A stretch of DNA of 64,000 nt from Plectrocnemia conspersa (GCA_009617715.1 VTFK01000144.1:620001-684000); one strand, 5' to 3'. Positions 1-13,920 are shown, counted from the first letter of the stretch. Made by a program: numbers and translations. Notes: generated from the sequence alone by a model not told the origin.

Positions 1-98
1 GTAACGAATACAAAAAAAACGAAATTTCCAGTATAACGAATCTTCAATTTGTCCCTGAAAAACAGTCATACAAAATGTTTTCATTGTAACGAAGACTG

Positions 99-403
99 AT
101 CTCAGTATAACGAAATATTTTGTTCCGAATTTAAATATAACGTTACAACTTGACACAATATTTCTCAGAATTCAGTTCATCCTTGAGTTGGCGGATGCCA
201 AATTTCGCCGACCCTCAAACGTTTTTTATGAAACATTTTGTGTTCATTACAGTATCCTTTAAAATAGACAAAAATAGATCTGTCATTCTTTTAAGAGATT
301 ATTTTAATGCTGTAGTAATATGTTTTTTAAAAAAATATCTTCTTTCTTACATTCGATATAACGATTTTTTTCTTAAATCGCGCGAGTTTCGTTATACTGA
401 GAT
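99..403. repeat. Inverted-repeat element with ATAACGAA motifs, pogo/Tigger-like
   Basis: The 17-mer ATCTCAGTATAACGAAA at 99-115 recurs as its exact reverse complement at 387-403. Related ATAACGAA-type motifs are scattered inside and just outside (29-40, 131-137, 356-363). Repeated ATAACGA motifs near the ends are typical of Tc1/pogo (Tigger-like) nonautonomous elements, so this is inferred to be such a MITE. No TA target duplication is evident and the left side may run off the window. The reading frame across 150-530 resembles no protein I know. Confidence 0.4.
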
Positions 404-1260
404 TTCATTGCATAAACTTTTTCAAAACAGCATTTTCATTTATTATTTTAACTCTTACTTTGAATCATACATGCCATTAATTGGGCACGTAAATGTGTCA
501 TTTAAGTCTTGTATTCACGGCGTCATTTGACCCCTTGAATTCTGCCAAAAATATCTATGTCATTTAATGAATTTGATTGAAATCAGAATATTAAAAAAAC
601 GATCATTTGCTTCCCCCCTAGAAAAATTACATTCTTGATTCTAAACCATAAAAAACTATCTATATGACATATATCAGTTAAATCATATTATAATACATTT
701 GCACGGTAGATATATATTTTTACCAGTAAAAATATAATTTATCTGGAATATGCTAGTAAAATTATATAATTTCAACTTTTCCACATGAAGTAATAGTATG
801 TATATACATTTACATGCGATGTATAAATGTTACAGTGAATGTGTATTTTTCAGTGAAATTATATTTTTAGCAGTGAAGTTAAAATGCATCTTCACCAAAT
901 TATATTTTATATTATATTTTCTACTGATTAGGGCTAGTGAAATTATATGCTTAATTTGACAGTTGCAAAACGTACATTTGCTGTTAGAACCTAAACTTAT
1001 TTCACATAAATTAACCAAACCCAACTTAACTTAATGAATATTCTAAAACTCATTATAGTTTTAGAACTTTCATTAGGTCGAATCAAAAATACAAACTAAG
1101 CCAACTCAATTTTCAGAGAAAAATACGCAGAAGAATTATAAGCAAACGTCACATCTCGCATATTGCTCTACATTTTTTTTGCACTTCAATATTAAACTAT
1201 GTTTTAGAAATATTATAGCTAATTTTTGATTTAAGAATATTGGTCAAAATATATTCAAAT

Positions 1261-1475
1261 CAAATTTTGGTTAATAGGAGGGCGCAAAAACAATGATCAC
1301 TTCTCATAAGTCAAAAATTCACGCCAAAAGCAATAAAATCGTGTCGGCGCCGTCGCGGTAACGAGCGTTCGGTAACGAGCGACGGCGATGGCACGATTTT
1401 ATTGCTTTTGACGTGGATTTTTGACTTATGAGAAGAGATAATTGTTTTTTGCGCTCTTCTATTAGGCAAAATTTG
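1261..1475. repeat. Foldback MITE with arms of about 95 bp
   Basis: The left arm (1261-1356) and right arm (1381-1475) are near-perfect reverse complements. The core CACGATTTTATTGCTTTTG in the right arm mirrors CAAAAGCAATAAAATCGTG in the left. The short spacer holds a direct duplication of GGTAACGAGCG. A third, partial copy of the arm core lies at about 1521-1580 in the right-arm orientation. The structure is that of a foldback or MITE element. There is no coding capacity and no clear target duplication. Confidence 0.75.
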
Positions 1476-1520
1476 GTTTAAATGAGCTTTATTCGATTCC
1501 CACTCTAAAACACTTGATAA

Positions 1521-1580
1521 TCGAGCGTTTTTACCGCGATGTCACGATTTTATTGCTTTTGACTTGGACTGAAAATTCAT
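1521..1580 (+). repeat. Partial arm copy of the neighbouring foldback element
   Basis: The segment repeats the arm core of the foldback element directly upstream (CACGATTTTATTGCTTTTG, followed by a diverged flank). It may be a nested or truncated second insertion, or part of one larger element. Confidence 0.6.
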
Positions 1581-1599
1581 TATATGACAACACTGAGCA

Positions 1600-2690
1600 G
1601 CAATGAAAACACGTTAAATTAAAATGTAAATATATTTTACAGTTGGTGTTTTCTTTTCAAGTTTTGATATTGCATATTAGTTTCTTGTCTTTAATAATAT
1701 TAACAACTTGAAATTATTTTGTCTGATCATTGAGGAGATACTTATGTTTTACCACAACAAAAAATCAGTAGTCCTTAAAAGTTTGTTCATTAAAAAAAAT
1801 ATCTTGCCACTGGTCCTAAGAATAAGAAAATTCGCTATGAAAAATTATGTTTTAGTTAGTTTTTTTTAATATTGTATATAATAGCTGAAAAATTAAGTAC
1901 ATACTATATTGTAGCTGGTTTCTTAAATTCAATTACGAAATCAATTTTATTTTCTGTTTATGTTTATGATATATTATATGTATGTTCAGCGTAAAAATTA
2001 GCTATACTATCTAATAAAATATGATAAAATTAATATAATTTAAACCCTACTTTTCACAAAGAATTTTATAACTAGAGTTACGATTATTTTTATTATAATT
2101 TTAAACAGTATGACGGGTCATCAAAATATTAAATTTATAAGATACATTTTTAACATATTTTTATGATAGCCTACGGTAGTTATAAAAATAGTTAGTCCGA
2201 GAAACTGAATTGAATTTCTTTAAAGTAATAAGAAAATATATACTAGTGTTTATATTTCAGTTTAACTTAAAGCTATTTAAGCACGCAAAAATAGGGAGAA
2301 AGAAGCTTTAACCATTTTTATATTTTTACTCTTTAAAATGGTTATAGTAATATGTGTTATCTAATGGAATACAATTAAAAACATATTTTTAACATAGCAT
2401 ATTGTAAGAGTAAGAATATCTAAAATAATTTTAATGTAATATAAATATAAATCTTACTCGGAATTGGTAGTTTGTTAAAAATGTGATAAGACCCAACTTA
2501 ATAATTGAATTTCTCCATACATATGTTATATGTAATACACACGAATATACCTACATAAATCTTGATCTTACGCAAACTCACCACATAACATTTGCTATCC
2601 CATCAACTAGACGCGCATAAAAATATTATCTGGACCATCTCGAATAGAAATCGCTCTAAATCAATTTTCTAAAAAGACACACCTAATTAC
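1600..2690. other. AT-rich sequence with no recognised feature
   Basis: Very AT-rich DNA with frequent stops in all six frames. I see no repeat, RNA gene or coding signal here. Confidence 0.5.
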
Positions 2691-2824
2691 GATTTATCTA
2701 AAAATTACACACATGAACACATATAAGTGTTTAGCCGCCTCCGCTTCCGCCAACACTTGCAATACAAAAACTCTTCAAAACACTTCCATTCGAATACATT
2801 TCAACATCTCTGTCCGGTCACATC

Positions 2825-2935
2825 GATGCGACAAAAAAAGCTCATGGATTAAATTTGAATGTTTGTTCCACTCCTCTCAAGTGTCTTAAATTAATCTTAT
2901 AATCGATCGAGTCCATGAGCTTTTCTGTCATCTCG
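2825..2935. other. Long-arm hairpin with a 13-bp exact stem
   Basis: AAAAGCTCATGGA (2836-2848) pairs exactly with TCCATGAGCTTTT (2912-2924), and pairing continues imperfectly for about 8-10 bases outward. The loop is about 63 nt. The arm length is in the range of a pre-miRNA stem, but the loop is long, so it could equally be the remnant of a small inverted-repeat element. It lies in a less AT-rich block (about 2700-3300) that otherwise has no ORF. Confidence 0.3.
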
Positions 2936-4114
2936 TGACATCTCTGAAGCATTAATGCCCGAATCGTACACCATCGACCCACGTACACCCACAAAGACTC
3001 TTCTCTGAGACTTGTTAACCTTTTATGGCAGGTTTTCTAAGCGACACTAGATGATGTCTAGGATAATAAAGCGATTGTGTGTTTGTAATAACATACGCCT
3101 TTTGTCCATACCTAAGCGCTAGTCAGAGTGTGTGTGCCATATCGGATTTCGGCGTGCAAAGGTGTGATTGTGAGATTAGTGATTGATTGTGTTTTATTAA
3201 GTTGTATTACACGGGTTAAAGCCGCGTATTGTTTGATTTGAAGTGTACGATTGCTAACGTGGGGTTTAACTCAATGGAGCGAAGACCTAAAGGCGTGTGC
3301 TTTCGATATTTGTTTGACTTTAGGGTATAGTTAGGAGGGTTAATTATATGTATTTAGCTTTTGTGTAATCTGCAGGTTCATTCAATCGAATATAGCTAGA
3401 TAATAAACGCGATGACTTAGCTTCTTTTAAATCATCAGATATAATACAATATGATGCAGGCAATATAATACGCCAACGGAAACAACTCAGTTATCTTTAC
3501 CTTACAGTTTATATTAAAGTTTATTAATAAATAAATTAATTCATTCATGTTGATATAATATTAGTTTAACTTTTTTTGTGATTAAGACTTGTCTCATTTA
3601 TTTGAAATTAAATAGTGCTCTATCGTATAAAACAGTTTTTAACTGGTTTGCGAAATTAAATCGAGATAGGCAGAGATTGAAATATATGCCTCGTCTAGTG
3701 ATCCAGTTACTACAGTTATCTCGGAAAATGTAGACGCTGTAAAAAAAACGATTGAAACTAATCGTTCTGATATTTTTTATAGATTAAATACACCATATAT
3801 GTGATTAACTACTATAAAAAGAATCGTAAACTCTTCAGAAAATTATGATTCTCAGTCCAATAGCAGATAGAAGCTTTAAACAATTCACATAAAATACTGG
3901 TGTTTTATGTTTAATTCAGAAAATAAAATCAATTGTCTGTGCGATGCTTTCAAAATTAGCTATTGCTGAAATTTTTTTTAAAGAAATGATTCAATCATAT
4001 TTTTAAGTGTTTGACAACTGCTGCATTTATTTATTTATAAATATGCACCCTTTCTTAGAAACTTTAAATAAAGGTCTTATTGTAGTTGTTAACAATATTC
4101 TTAACTAATTTAAT

Positions 4115-4445
4115 CGGGATTATTTTTGGTTAGGTGATCTAAGAACTACATTTATAATTAGATAAAAAGAATCGGCAGATGTCAAAAATGTATGTGCAAT
4201 TGTTTTTAAATGTTTTACAATCTCTGCATTGTTTTTATACCGTTGCATAAAAAGGGTGAGTCCGAGCCAGATGTTTGAAAATATATATGCTTTTTTGAAG
4301 TATTTAAATGGCAAAAAATTGTCCACAACTTTGTCAGTTCATCTAACCGGCTTTATTTTTGCTTTGATAATCTGAGAACTGCATTAATAATTAGTTAAGA
4401 AAAAAGCACTTTGCGTGGAAATCGGCAGATTGCAAAAATGTTTGA
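4115..4445 (+). repeat. Two direct copies of a dispersed repeat (family B)
   Basis: Segments 4115-4205 and 4347-4445 share the order ATTTTTG, GATAATCTGAGAACTGCATT, AATTAG, then a block close to GGCAGATTGCAAAAATGT. A reverse-complement copy with the same block order (GCTTTGATAATCT then GCAGATTGCAAAAATGTAT) lies at 26941-27030. Three copies in two orientations indicate an interspersed repeat of unknown class. Confidence 0.6.
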
Positions 4446-4657
4446 GGGTTACACCATAATATTTGCTAGTCGGCGAACTTCAATCTTGCTTTTTAATAAT
4501 CCAATGAGTTTTTCTTATTTTTATCTTGTTCAAAATATGAAAAATGTGCAGCAGCAACAGCTGTTATCGATAATTTTCTATACGATTTGGACATAAATAT
4601 CGGAGTCTAAAATTCCTTCATAACTCGAAATTCTGTAATCGAAGTAGATCGATCCGT

Positions 4658-5144
4658 TCGCTTCATAAGATTCCCATGTCGTTTGGACGAAGTACCGTTA
4701 CACGAAATAGCATGCTTTATCTCTTTCTTCGTTGCGTGCGACACCCCTCCTACTTTTATTTCTAGGGGATCAGTGTTAGTTCTGGATTGTTAAATGAATA
4801 CATTTTATTAACCTACAATACCACTAATTTCATTATATAATGTTGGTACTTATGTATCTGATTTTTTTAATTTTGCGCAGAATTTCAAAGATCTTTTAAA
4901 TAAATATAATTATTATAGTCATTATTAAATGTGTTCCTACTATTGTTCTTTCCAAAAGCAATAAAATATTTGTATTTATTATAAGAAAAGAGCATTATTA
5001 TATAATACAAATAAAATGGTGAATATTTCTTTAGAAGTGCAGGGTAACACCCCAACGGTGTATGGCTGAGAGGCAAATAGTAATGGATTCTAATTAGAAT
5101 GTAACGGTAAACCGCCGAGCTCTATAGAGAATCTTATGATGCGA
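4658..5144. repeat. Candidate terminal-inverted-repeat element, about 0.5 kb
   Basis: Arm 4658-4701 and arm 5101-5144 are inverted copies of equal length (44 nt). GTAACGGTA and GAATCTTATGA-GCGA are conserved with identical spacing between them; by eye about 29 of 44 positions agree. The interior is AT-rich and noncoding. It is inferred to be a degraded nonautonomous DNA transposon; no target duplication was found. Confidence 0.4.
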
Positions 5145-5315
5145 TCCGTTCTGTTCCGATTATTTTTATTTTCTTTAACGATCTTCTAGTTTTTTGTTCA
5201 TCAACTATATTAAAATATATACAATATTAGGCTGTATTATTATAATCATATACTAAATTATTTATTTAGCTTAATAGCTAATTTTAACACCAAACATACA
5301 TTAAATATGATGGAA

Positions 5316-5452
5316 TAGCGTAGTTCGTAAGGTCTCAGACTAGTCACTCTGGGGTTGCGGGCTCAAACCCCAGCAACGGCACTCGAATTTTTATTCATAA
5401 AAAAATGCGCTATCATGAAAAAAACGGTCCCAGCTGTAGTGACATATATTGG
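5316..5452 (+). repeat. tRNA-derived SINE, copy 1
   Basis: TAGCGTAGTTCG fits the RNA polymerase III A box (one mismatch), and GGCTCAAACCC at 5360-5370 is a mutated B box followed by T-arm-like pairing. The part after the tRNA-like head (GCGCTAT, an A-rich run, then GTGACATATATTG) is shared in the same order with the copy at 16531-16659, so this is an interspersed SINE and not a tRNA gene. No tRNA cloverleaf with a usable anticodon arm is seen. Confidence 0.55.
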
Positions 5453-5600
5453 TTATAAATTATATTACACATAATAATTTATAATTATTAATATAGATGT
5501 CAGTGATTCTCTTATCTTAGTACGTACTGTAGGTATTCATTATATCTGATTTAATAGAAAAATAATAAATAAACAAAAAATATAAAAATACTTTACTCTC

Positions 5601-5700
5601 AAGTATCGCCGTACATGTACGGCGGTCGATATTTCACTGTTTTAAAGCACCCCAGATAATTATATATTTACATATATAACTGAAGAAATAATAAATAAAA
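5601..5700 (+). repeat. Palindrome-bearing repeat, copy 1
   Basis: The perfect 18-bp palindrome CGCCGTACATGTACGGCG (5607-5624) is followed by a conserved tail with GATATTTCACTGTTTT, a CCCCAGA block, and TTACATATATAACTGAAGAA. The same arrangement occurs at 55890-55990 and, inverted, twice at 23332-23670. The family is not one I recognise. Confidence 0.7.
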
Positions 5701-6639
5701 ACATTATATTTATACAATATTTTATATTAATTTTATTGAAAATATTGAAAAAAAATTATTAAAAGTATTGCTATAAAAAATCCACAAAAGCCTAATAATA
5801 TATAATAAAAATATTTAAAAATTACATATGTTTTTAGATGATCGAAATGTAAAAATAAGAATTCTATTTCTCATATTTAAAACCAGAATGCTTATCTTAA
5901 CTAGTGTTTAGTATATTAGTGAACTTTTTGCCATTGGCCTCGAATCGAATACTAATAATGTTATATCGCTACTTTTAGAAACCTTGATTCAAATGATATA
6001 GTATAGCCCAAAAATAATTTAATATTCACTATGTAACATAGTATTTTATAATCAATCATTAAAATTAAATTAAAAACTCTGTCAAAGAAAGTGTCAAAAA
6101 TGATCGATGGTAACTAAAAATATGATCTTTTATGTACACATACACTAATAACATATTTTAAATCTTCTCCTTCTTCTCCCTGTCGGTTTAGGTTTGTCCG
6201 GTTTAGGTTTGTCCGTTAAAATTTGTTACCCTTTCTATGCCACTGCTCCATTCTTTTCATCTTCCATAACTCACTTTTCCAGTATTTTGGTATTATTTTG
6301 ATATTACTATTATTGCAACAAGAACATCATCTCCATATTTAAGAAGCTCTCCAGTAATTTTGTTTACTTAATAAAATTTTGAACACGTACCATCTCCTCA
6401 TGATTTCAACTTTCTCTATCAGGATTTTTCCTGCATTATTTTTGCAGACATTGAGCCGTAATTGAAAGGATTGTGTTTGATCTCTGAGTTATTAATAACA
6501 TATTTAAAATAGTAACGTAATTATCTCTGTGGCATAAACTGCATTTTTTTTGTGGTGTGATCACATAATTTTTTTGCCATGATCTATGTCTGCTCTAAAT
6601 AAAAAAAATGCAATATTATCTCTAATAAAAATGTATCAA

Positions 6640-6965
6640 TCGCTAGGCTTCAAAATGAGAAACAAGATCGAACCGAGGAAGGGAAAAGGCAAAATAAAAC
6701 TTTCAGTGAAATTTCTCGGAGGACAGGAGGCAGGCAGGCGCTGGGACATTGTCGGAGTGGCACTAAGAAAAAACAACTTTTGGCAACATGTGTGTAGTGT
6801 ATCCTCCGGTGGTTTCGCCAGCTATCCACACTTGCCAACTATGACAATCAATACATTTCGTTGTTAGAGTGGGGTTCGGGCACCGCAATATTCGTTGTTA
6901 CAATTCGTTGCCACCATATGACACCTCTCCCAGAGGACGAGCCACGGAAAAGTGTAACTGAAAAA
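6640..6965. other. Higher-GC island without a convincing gene
   Basis: Composition changes clearly from flanking AT-rich DNA. An open frame of 93 codons (6586-6867, +) and a shorter one on the opposite strand cross it, but neither resembles a known protein and the sequence lacks clear splice signals. It may be single-copy noncoding DNA. Confidence 0.3.
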
Positions 6966-7277
6966 CTTGCCTTACTTCCATCTCGCAGATATATGTATTA
7001 TATATGGGTTACATAAGAGTATCATAGGCGAAGAAGCGAACACGTATACGTACGTAAATATTACAAGAGAACGTTCGTGGTATCGTGTTACACGTGTGAT
7101 GTTCTATTGTAAAAGTAAAATTTATATTAAAGCATATATGCCATTCAAGATGTGGTCCTAATTAGTTCTGTTGAAAACTTTTAACTTTCAAGTTCTTGAA
7201 AACGCGGTTTACTTTTCCATGTCTTCAAAACGTGTTTCAAAAGCTTAATTTATTTTATATTTTATAAAGACAAAATT

Positions 7278-7312
7278 ACGACATGCATTGTGTATCATAC
7301 AATGCATGTCGT
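7278..7312. other. Short perfect hairpin
   Basis: The 14-nt arms ACGACATGCATTGT and ACAATGCATGTCGT are exact reverse complements around a 7-nt loop. At 35 nt it is too short for a canonical pre-miRNA. No U-run terminator context or repeat partner was seen. Confidence 0.5.
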
Positions 7313-7779
7313 CAAATAAAAACTTTACGCATATATTTTTTATAATTATTTGAACCATGGTAATCTATGAATTAGCAACTTCAATTCAATAGACATGACA
7401 CGACTTCTTAGAATCTCGATCGCAATAATATATGATATGCATTCAAGCTTAGAATTTGAGTGACGCGTATGCAATATGCAATGAACTATGACTTATTTTA
7501 ATATATCATATTATAAACAGGAGACATTTTTGAGATTGTGTATTTTAATATAGTACATGTTTAATGCTAAATATAATTTAAAATATAAATTTAAGCGCAA
7601 ATAGGCATCTAAGAGACTTAAAATACAAAAAGTACAGAATTATAATTATTGCTATACATAGAAAAAGCATTCGACATCGTTTGACACGATGGCTTAACTT
7701 ATAAATTATAGTACCTATCACTATTTTTGTATTATTATCCAACATATCTTTATAGTTAATAATCATACATTTAGCTTTA

Positions 7780-8935
7780 TACTTATTTAGTTTAAGTACT
7801 TTATTTTTTAACCATCTTTATATTATATTTAATTTATTATTTGAGTTATCTACAACTTCTTTAACATGATCACATATGCAATAAATTAAAATTTCGTCTG
7901 CAAACATATGTATTTTACATTTTTCCACATCATTAATTAATTATATCAGCAATATATATTATAAACAACACTGGTCTTATTTTAGACCCTTGTGGTACAC
8001 TATAAGATATTATTTTTTCTTTGGAATAGGCATAATTTATATTTTCTTAAATAATTATCAAACCATCGTAAAACTATTTCACTTACACCTATAATCTCTA
8101 ATTTCTTTAATGTTATCATTTTGTCAATTGTTTCGAAAGCTCTAGTGAAATCCAAAAAAAATGCAGTATCTGTGAAATATTTTTTTTTTAATCCCGATTG
8201 TTGTTAAATGAAATAATAAAATATTTTATTTGTTTCATTACTATTTCTTCCATCACCTTTTCCATATAAAATAACATGTTAATTGGTTTCATTTTCTCAA
8301 CCTCCTTTTACTATTTTTTATTTTAGTTGTTTCTAAATATCAAGTATAACTCTTTCGGAGAGTGCTTTGTTACTAAATAATGTAATTTGGTTCTTTGTAT
8401 TTCCCATGTTTTTTAATTACATATATTTACATCCAATTTATCAGTTAATGAATTTTTCTAAAAATACTCTAAATTAACAATAAAAGTTTTATTATTGAAA
8501 TGTTCTATTTTATTGAACTGGGGTATTGAATTAAAAATCTCTTCTATACTCTCAATGAAGTATGTATTATTTTTTCTGCTATCCTATGATGATCTTTATA
8601 TACATATTTATCCATCTCCATATTTATTATGTCGTTTCTCTAAGTAGGATGAAATCTTATTTTAATGTTTTCCACATCTTATTTAGGTCATTTTTTATTT
8701 CATTTATCGATTTTTCATATTTATGCCATTGTGGCGATAGGCAATATGTTATATGAATAATCTCTTATCTTTAAAGCATTTTGAACATTATCATTAAGCC
8801 ACGGTTTGGGGTTAAATCGACACTATTCTAAAGTTACATTGTCTTTTTATTTTACTTCTACAATATTCTTATAAATATTGTTCCATATCATATTAGCAAT
8901 GTTATCAATTTTTCAGTCACATTTTTGTAATATTA
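7780..8935 (-). pseudogene. Non-LTR retrotransposon reverse transcriptase relic (jockey/CR1-like)
   Basis: Translating the minus strand in shifting frames gives reverse transcriptase landmarks in the right order. KPWLNDNVQ (about 8800) is typical of the linker before the RT domain. FLDFTRAFETIDK (about 8125-8160) is motif A with the first catalytic Asp. WFDNYL follows, then VPQGSKIRPVLF (about 7970-8000). Finally FADE (7893-7904) stands where FADD is expected, so the second catalytic Asp pair is damaged. Several stops and at least two frameshifts separate the blocks. An upstream endonuclease domain may be represented by weak traces to about 9700, but I cannot show it. Family assignment beyond an endonuclease/RT-type LINE is inference. 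The relic is dead. Confidence 0.75.
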
Positions 8936-9699
8936 TTTTAATTTGTTAAAATCTCTATACTTCTACCGTAATAACATTATGTTTTTCTATCAATCCATTT
9001 TTTTTTAAAGTATAAAAATCCTTACATTTGTTCTAATTAAAATAGTTTTCATAATTTTATAAGAACCTCATTCTGATATATTATTTATATTAAAAATGAA
9101 TTTGGATCACTATTTTGAGATCTATACATAATTATATGCGAGTTTTTTCTTCGATAATCTTTACCGTGATGGACCAGTATGTTTAATCTTTATTTTTTTA
9201 AATAGTATATTAAATATACCCCAAAGTTTATAACCAAAGACAACCTTTACCTCTACTTGTTAAAAGTAAACGAGGAAATGGCATCAAATGAAAGATGAAC
9301 CTTAAAAACATAGGTATACATCTAGATTTCAAGCTTAAATTTAGTTTGAAGGACTTGCTGCCATTATGGTCCCAAAAAACATTAACAATAAAAAATTGTA
9401 TAATATAAACAGAGTGATAGACTGCTTATAACATACGCATAGTCTGTGGAGAGTAACATTAGAAATAGTTTTTTTTTATAAATACTTTAAAAACTTCATA
9501 GAAGATTTCTAATACCAACATTGCCATAAACATAAAAAATATAACGCTATGGTCTATATTTTTATTAACTAACTTATGGTTAATATGGTCTATATATATA
9601 TTGGTGACTACAACAAGATCAAACACCTTTTGCTTTAGAAGTATAAATTTATTTTAATTCACTCCTGGTTTCAAGTTTAGTAAATAGCTATGATTAGTC

Positions 9700-11090
9700 T
9701 TATTCCTAATTAATTTTATCTTTTTATTACTATTTGTCTTGTGAAGTGAAACTTATACATAATTTAAATGTTTGTATTTTTCTTTATCTTAATAAGAAGT
9801 TAAATTGTTTAATTAACGCAACTGATTGTTATCTCACTTGCTTTATATTTTGGTTGCAACTTATAAAAATATTCCGTTAAAAATAATTTAATTTTTAGAA
9901 ATATAGGATAAAACTTTTTTTTCATTTAAAGGTTTAATATTTAGATTTTAATTTTTAATATTAAAATCAATTTAAATAATATTTTTATTTAGTACATGTT
10001 AAAAAACTAACAAAAAGTATAATACATTAATTGAATTTAAGTATATATTATATTTAAGGAAGTATTTTATTTTAATAAATTAAGAAAAAGAATTGCATAA
10101 GTATTCCATATAGATTAGGGTCTTCCATCTATGGCATTTATTAAATTTGTTGTAATAGTTATATGTTTATTGAATAAAAATACACACATGAAAAATAATG
10201 TTGCTCTCGCCGTTGTGACGCCAGTGTTGCCGTCTAATTTGTGGCCAAATAAACTGGTGCCCTACAAGGTTAATTAATTTTAAAAAATGCCTTTTTTTAA
10301 ATGTTTTTATTCTATCAAATAATATTAAATGTAACAGTTACATTGAGAATAAGCTTAATTGTATCGTTACAGACAACGCTATTTTTTATTATACTCGTTT
10401 GAGAAATGGTCTTAATTGTATTATAATTATAATGTAATTTCAATTATCGTAAATTACGTTTCATTTATGACACAATAAACATTATATTTTTCTCATCCCA
10501 CGCGCTTTGCAACCATAGAAGATTTCTCTCACAGTCATTGTTTAGAAACGAGCATCATAGGTTACGACTTTCTCATTTTTCATTCTAGACTCTGATTAAA
10601 TTATTAATAAAGTTATTTGGTCTAATATATGATTTAAGAGATAATTATATTTACGGTACTTTTGTTTAGCTAAATTGAAAAAGTTACTAGTTGTTCAGTT
10701 TTGTTTTCAAATCCCTAAATCCAGTTGATTGCCACGATACAAACTAATGTACATGTTACAGAAGTTAAATTATATAATTATTGCCTTCAGAAATAAATGT
10801 TTTTTTTATGGTTAATTTTATATCATAATGTCACGAGTAGAGCATATATGCGCTATTCATGGATAATGATGATTGTTTATAATATAAAATTAGTAATTGT
10901 AATGATAATAAAAAAAATGTTCATAAATATGTATTAGAAGCATATTACAGAAGCACTTAGTGTTTAAGAATTTACGAAAAAGTCGAACAGTGATTGTTGC
11001 TCACGATCCTCATCAATACATTGATCGATTGCGCATTAAAATTTGTATTCGACAACACGTCTCATATATTAATTCTCAATAAATCATACA
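9700..11090. other. AT-rich stretch with no recognised feature
   Basis: No coding region, RNA gene or repeat is recognised apart from a small higher-GC patch near 10200-10270. Stops are frequent in all frames. Confidence 0.4.
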
Positions 11091-11639
11091 GTCCATTCGC
11101 GAGTCACGGTTAATTTATGTCGATTGAATCTAATCGCCGGTACCGGCACAAAAAAAAAACTAGTACGTATTCCGAATAACATTGATGCAATTATCTACGC
11201 GGCTAGAGACTACTCCCACGCACAAAAATATCTACATTTGTATGTCCATTCATGAAAATCTATGATGGTGAAAGGTGAGGCGAGCGGAAAAAAATAAGCG
11301 AGCGTGGGATTGTGTGGGATTTTGGAAAACGCATAAATCTGACGCGATTCTGTTTAATTGATTGATTGACGCTTTGAGGGCCGCTGCTCGTATATGTATA
11401 TATACATATATAATTAGAGTGTATCGAAGATTGGCGCGGGTCACGTCTCCAGAGATACTCTTGTAATTAGGACATGTGACCATTAGTAATATGTTTGGCG
11501 GGAGAGTCACCAATTAAGGAACGATTTCGAAGTGCCGATGTAATGGATGACTTTGAGTGTATGTACATACATGGTCGCGTATATACAAGTTCATGCTTTG
11601 AATATTCATGTAAAGCAGGTATTTCGCAATAAGTGAATG

Positions 11640-11740
11640 CTTTGGGGAAACGCTGTAGAGGTCCTAAGTTTGAATCCCGTAGCTATTACGTAGTATTGGC
11701 GCTACAACCACCTGTCTCTATCTTCTATTATAAGCTTTGT
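11640..11740 (+). repeat. B-box-containing SINE-like fragment
   Basis: AGTTTGAATCC at 11667-11677 is close to the polymerase III B box, preceded by AGAGGTCCTA. The block resembles the one at 48110-48135, where AGACCT precedes a perfect B box. It is inferred to be a degraded tRNA-derived SINE; the A box is not clear. Confidence 0.3.
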
Positions 11741-12202
11741 TCATTAGTCATTATCAACGCACTGCCTTCACCTATTAGTCTCCCTAGTGATCATTTCTAT
11801 GCAAGTTAGCAGTATATCAATGTTTGTTGGGTTCTTCCTGGGTCGATGAGTTCCTACACTAGAGGCATTGTTGCGGAAACTCATTGCCTTTGTCTAAGCA
11901 CTATAATTTTGAAGTAAACATACAAACATATTTAGTCAACACTAAAATGATTTATTATCTTATTATTCAATAAAGTATTTGGTTTTTCATTTATAATTTT
12001 ATTTTAATATTTAGACAGATAACTTTATATACAACGAGCAACGTTCTTTTAAATCTAACACAAATTTTCTGTTGTATTTAGACTTGTCCTAAGCCACTAA
12101 ACCCTTAAACCATAATTTTGCAAATGCTATCCAATATAGTAACTCATAAAATGTGTATAAAAATTTAAATAAAAAATATATCCCTAAGGTTTATCGCCCA
12201 CA

Positions 12203-12862
<660 letters not shown>

Positions 12863-13489
12863 ATCTAAAAATAATTTTACCTCGATTCGTAATTATGTAC
12901 AATAAATTACAAAGAACAATTTTTATTTTGTAGTCAAATTTTAATCTCAACAAAAGGCAAAGATTTTTTTAATTAACTCTACATTTGCCAATATTTTAGC
13001 AATTGCTATCTAAAAAATATATATCAATGTATTGCTTAGTAAAGAAATTTATGTTTGGAAAAATATTATTTTTTTCTTAATAAAATACTCTACAGTTCAT
13101 TAAAATCTATCATATAGATTTTGTCGGATTAGGTAATTTTTGCCAGAGTAGAAAATTTTATATATATAAGTGATTGTCATTCTATTCTTTAAGTATATTC
13201 TTAGACTGTGTTTACTTTTAAGAGCTTTATGTATGATGAGAAATCATATATGGGTTTGTACACGTATTTAATGTCAGTGTTACAATATTTCACTTTTTTA
13301 CATAAATAAAATTAAACTCTAACACTATTTTGTTCTCTAAGATACTATAAAAATCTGTAACTTTGTATAATTTGAAGTATTGAATTTAAAAATGTGTGAA
13401 TGCAGTCTTTGAGAAAAAATACTTTTCTGTATAGAAATTCGTTGTATAATTTGTGGGAAAATATTAATGATTGCTGTTGAGCTTGTAAT

Positions 13490-13920
13490 GTCTGCACTAC
13501 ACTCTCTGGAAGTTGGCCAAGGTTGGCCAAGGACGGAGAATATAGTGGGTTACTTCGGGGTGTTCGGTTCTGCCCGCTCTAAGATCTCTCGGAAGTTGTC
13601 CAAGGTTACCGAGAACCTGAGGTAAAGTGGGGGTAATTTAGTCGACTTGGTCAGCTTCGAGCGCTTCCAAACATTGTCGGAGCTGCTCTTTCGAGCGCGA
13701 GCGGTGAGATACTTTCCCTTTCGCTCTCTCGTGTGTTAAGTGACGACAGTTAGAGAGATGGTGTTTGGCAAACTAAGATAGAACGAGTAACTCGCTTCAA
13801 TTTTAGTATGCGCGTAGGCGTCCTATGGTTAACACGCACGTCGAGCGCTGCATCGTGGTCACGTGGTCAAGTTATAATACCACATGCTTATTGGGGACTT
13901 CAACAGACTCTTACTGACAT
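13490..13920. other. Higher-GC island with internal short duplications
   Basis: TTGGCCAAGG occurs twice in tandem (about 13512-13532), and a block beginning GGAAGTTG(G/T)CCAAGG recurs some 80 nt later, ahead of a GTGGG. The phrase TGAGATACTTTCC near 13705 recurs at about 14841, hinting at an interspersed element. No coding frame is convincing. Confidence 0.3.
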
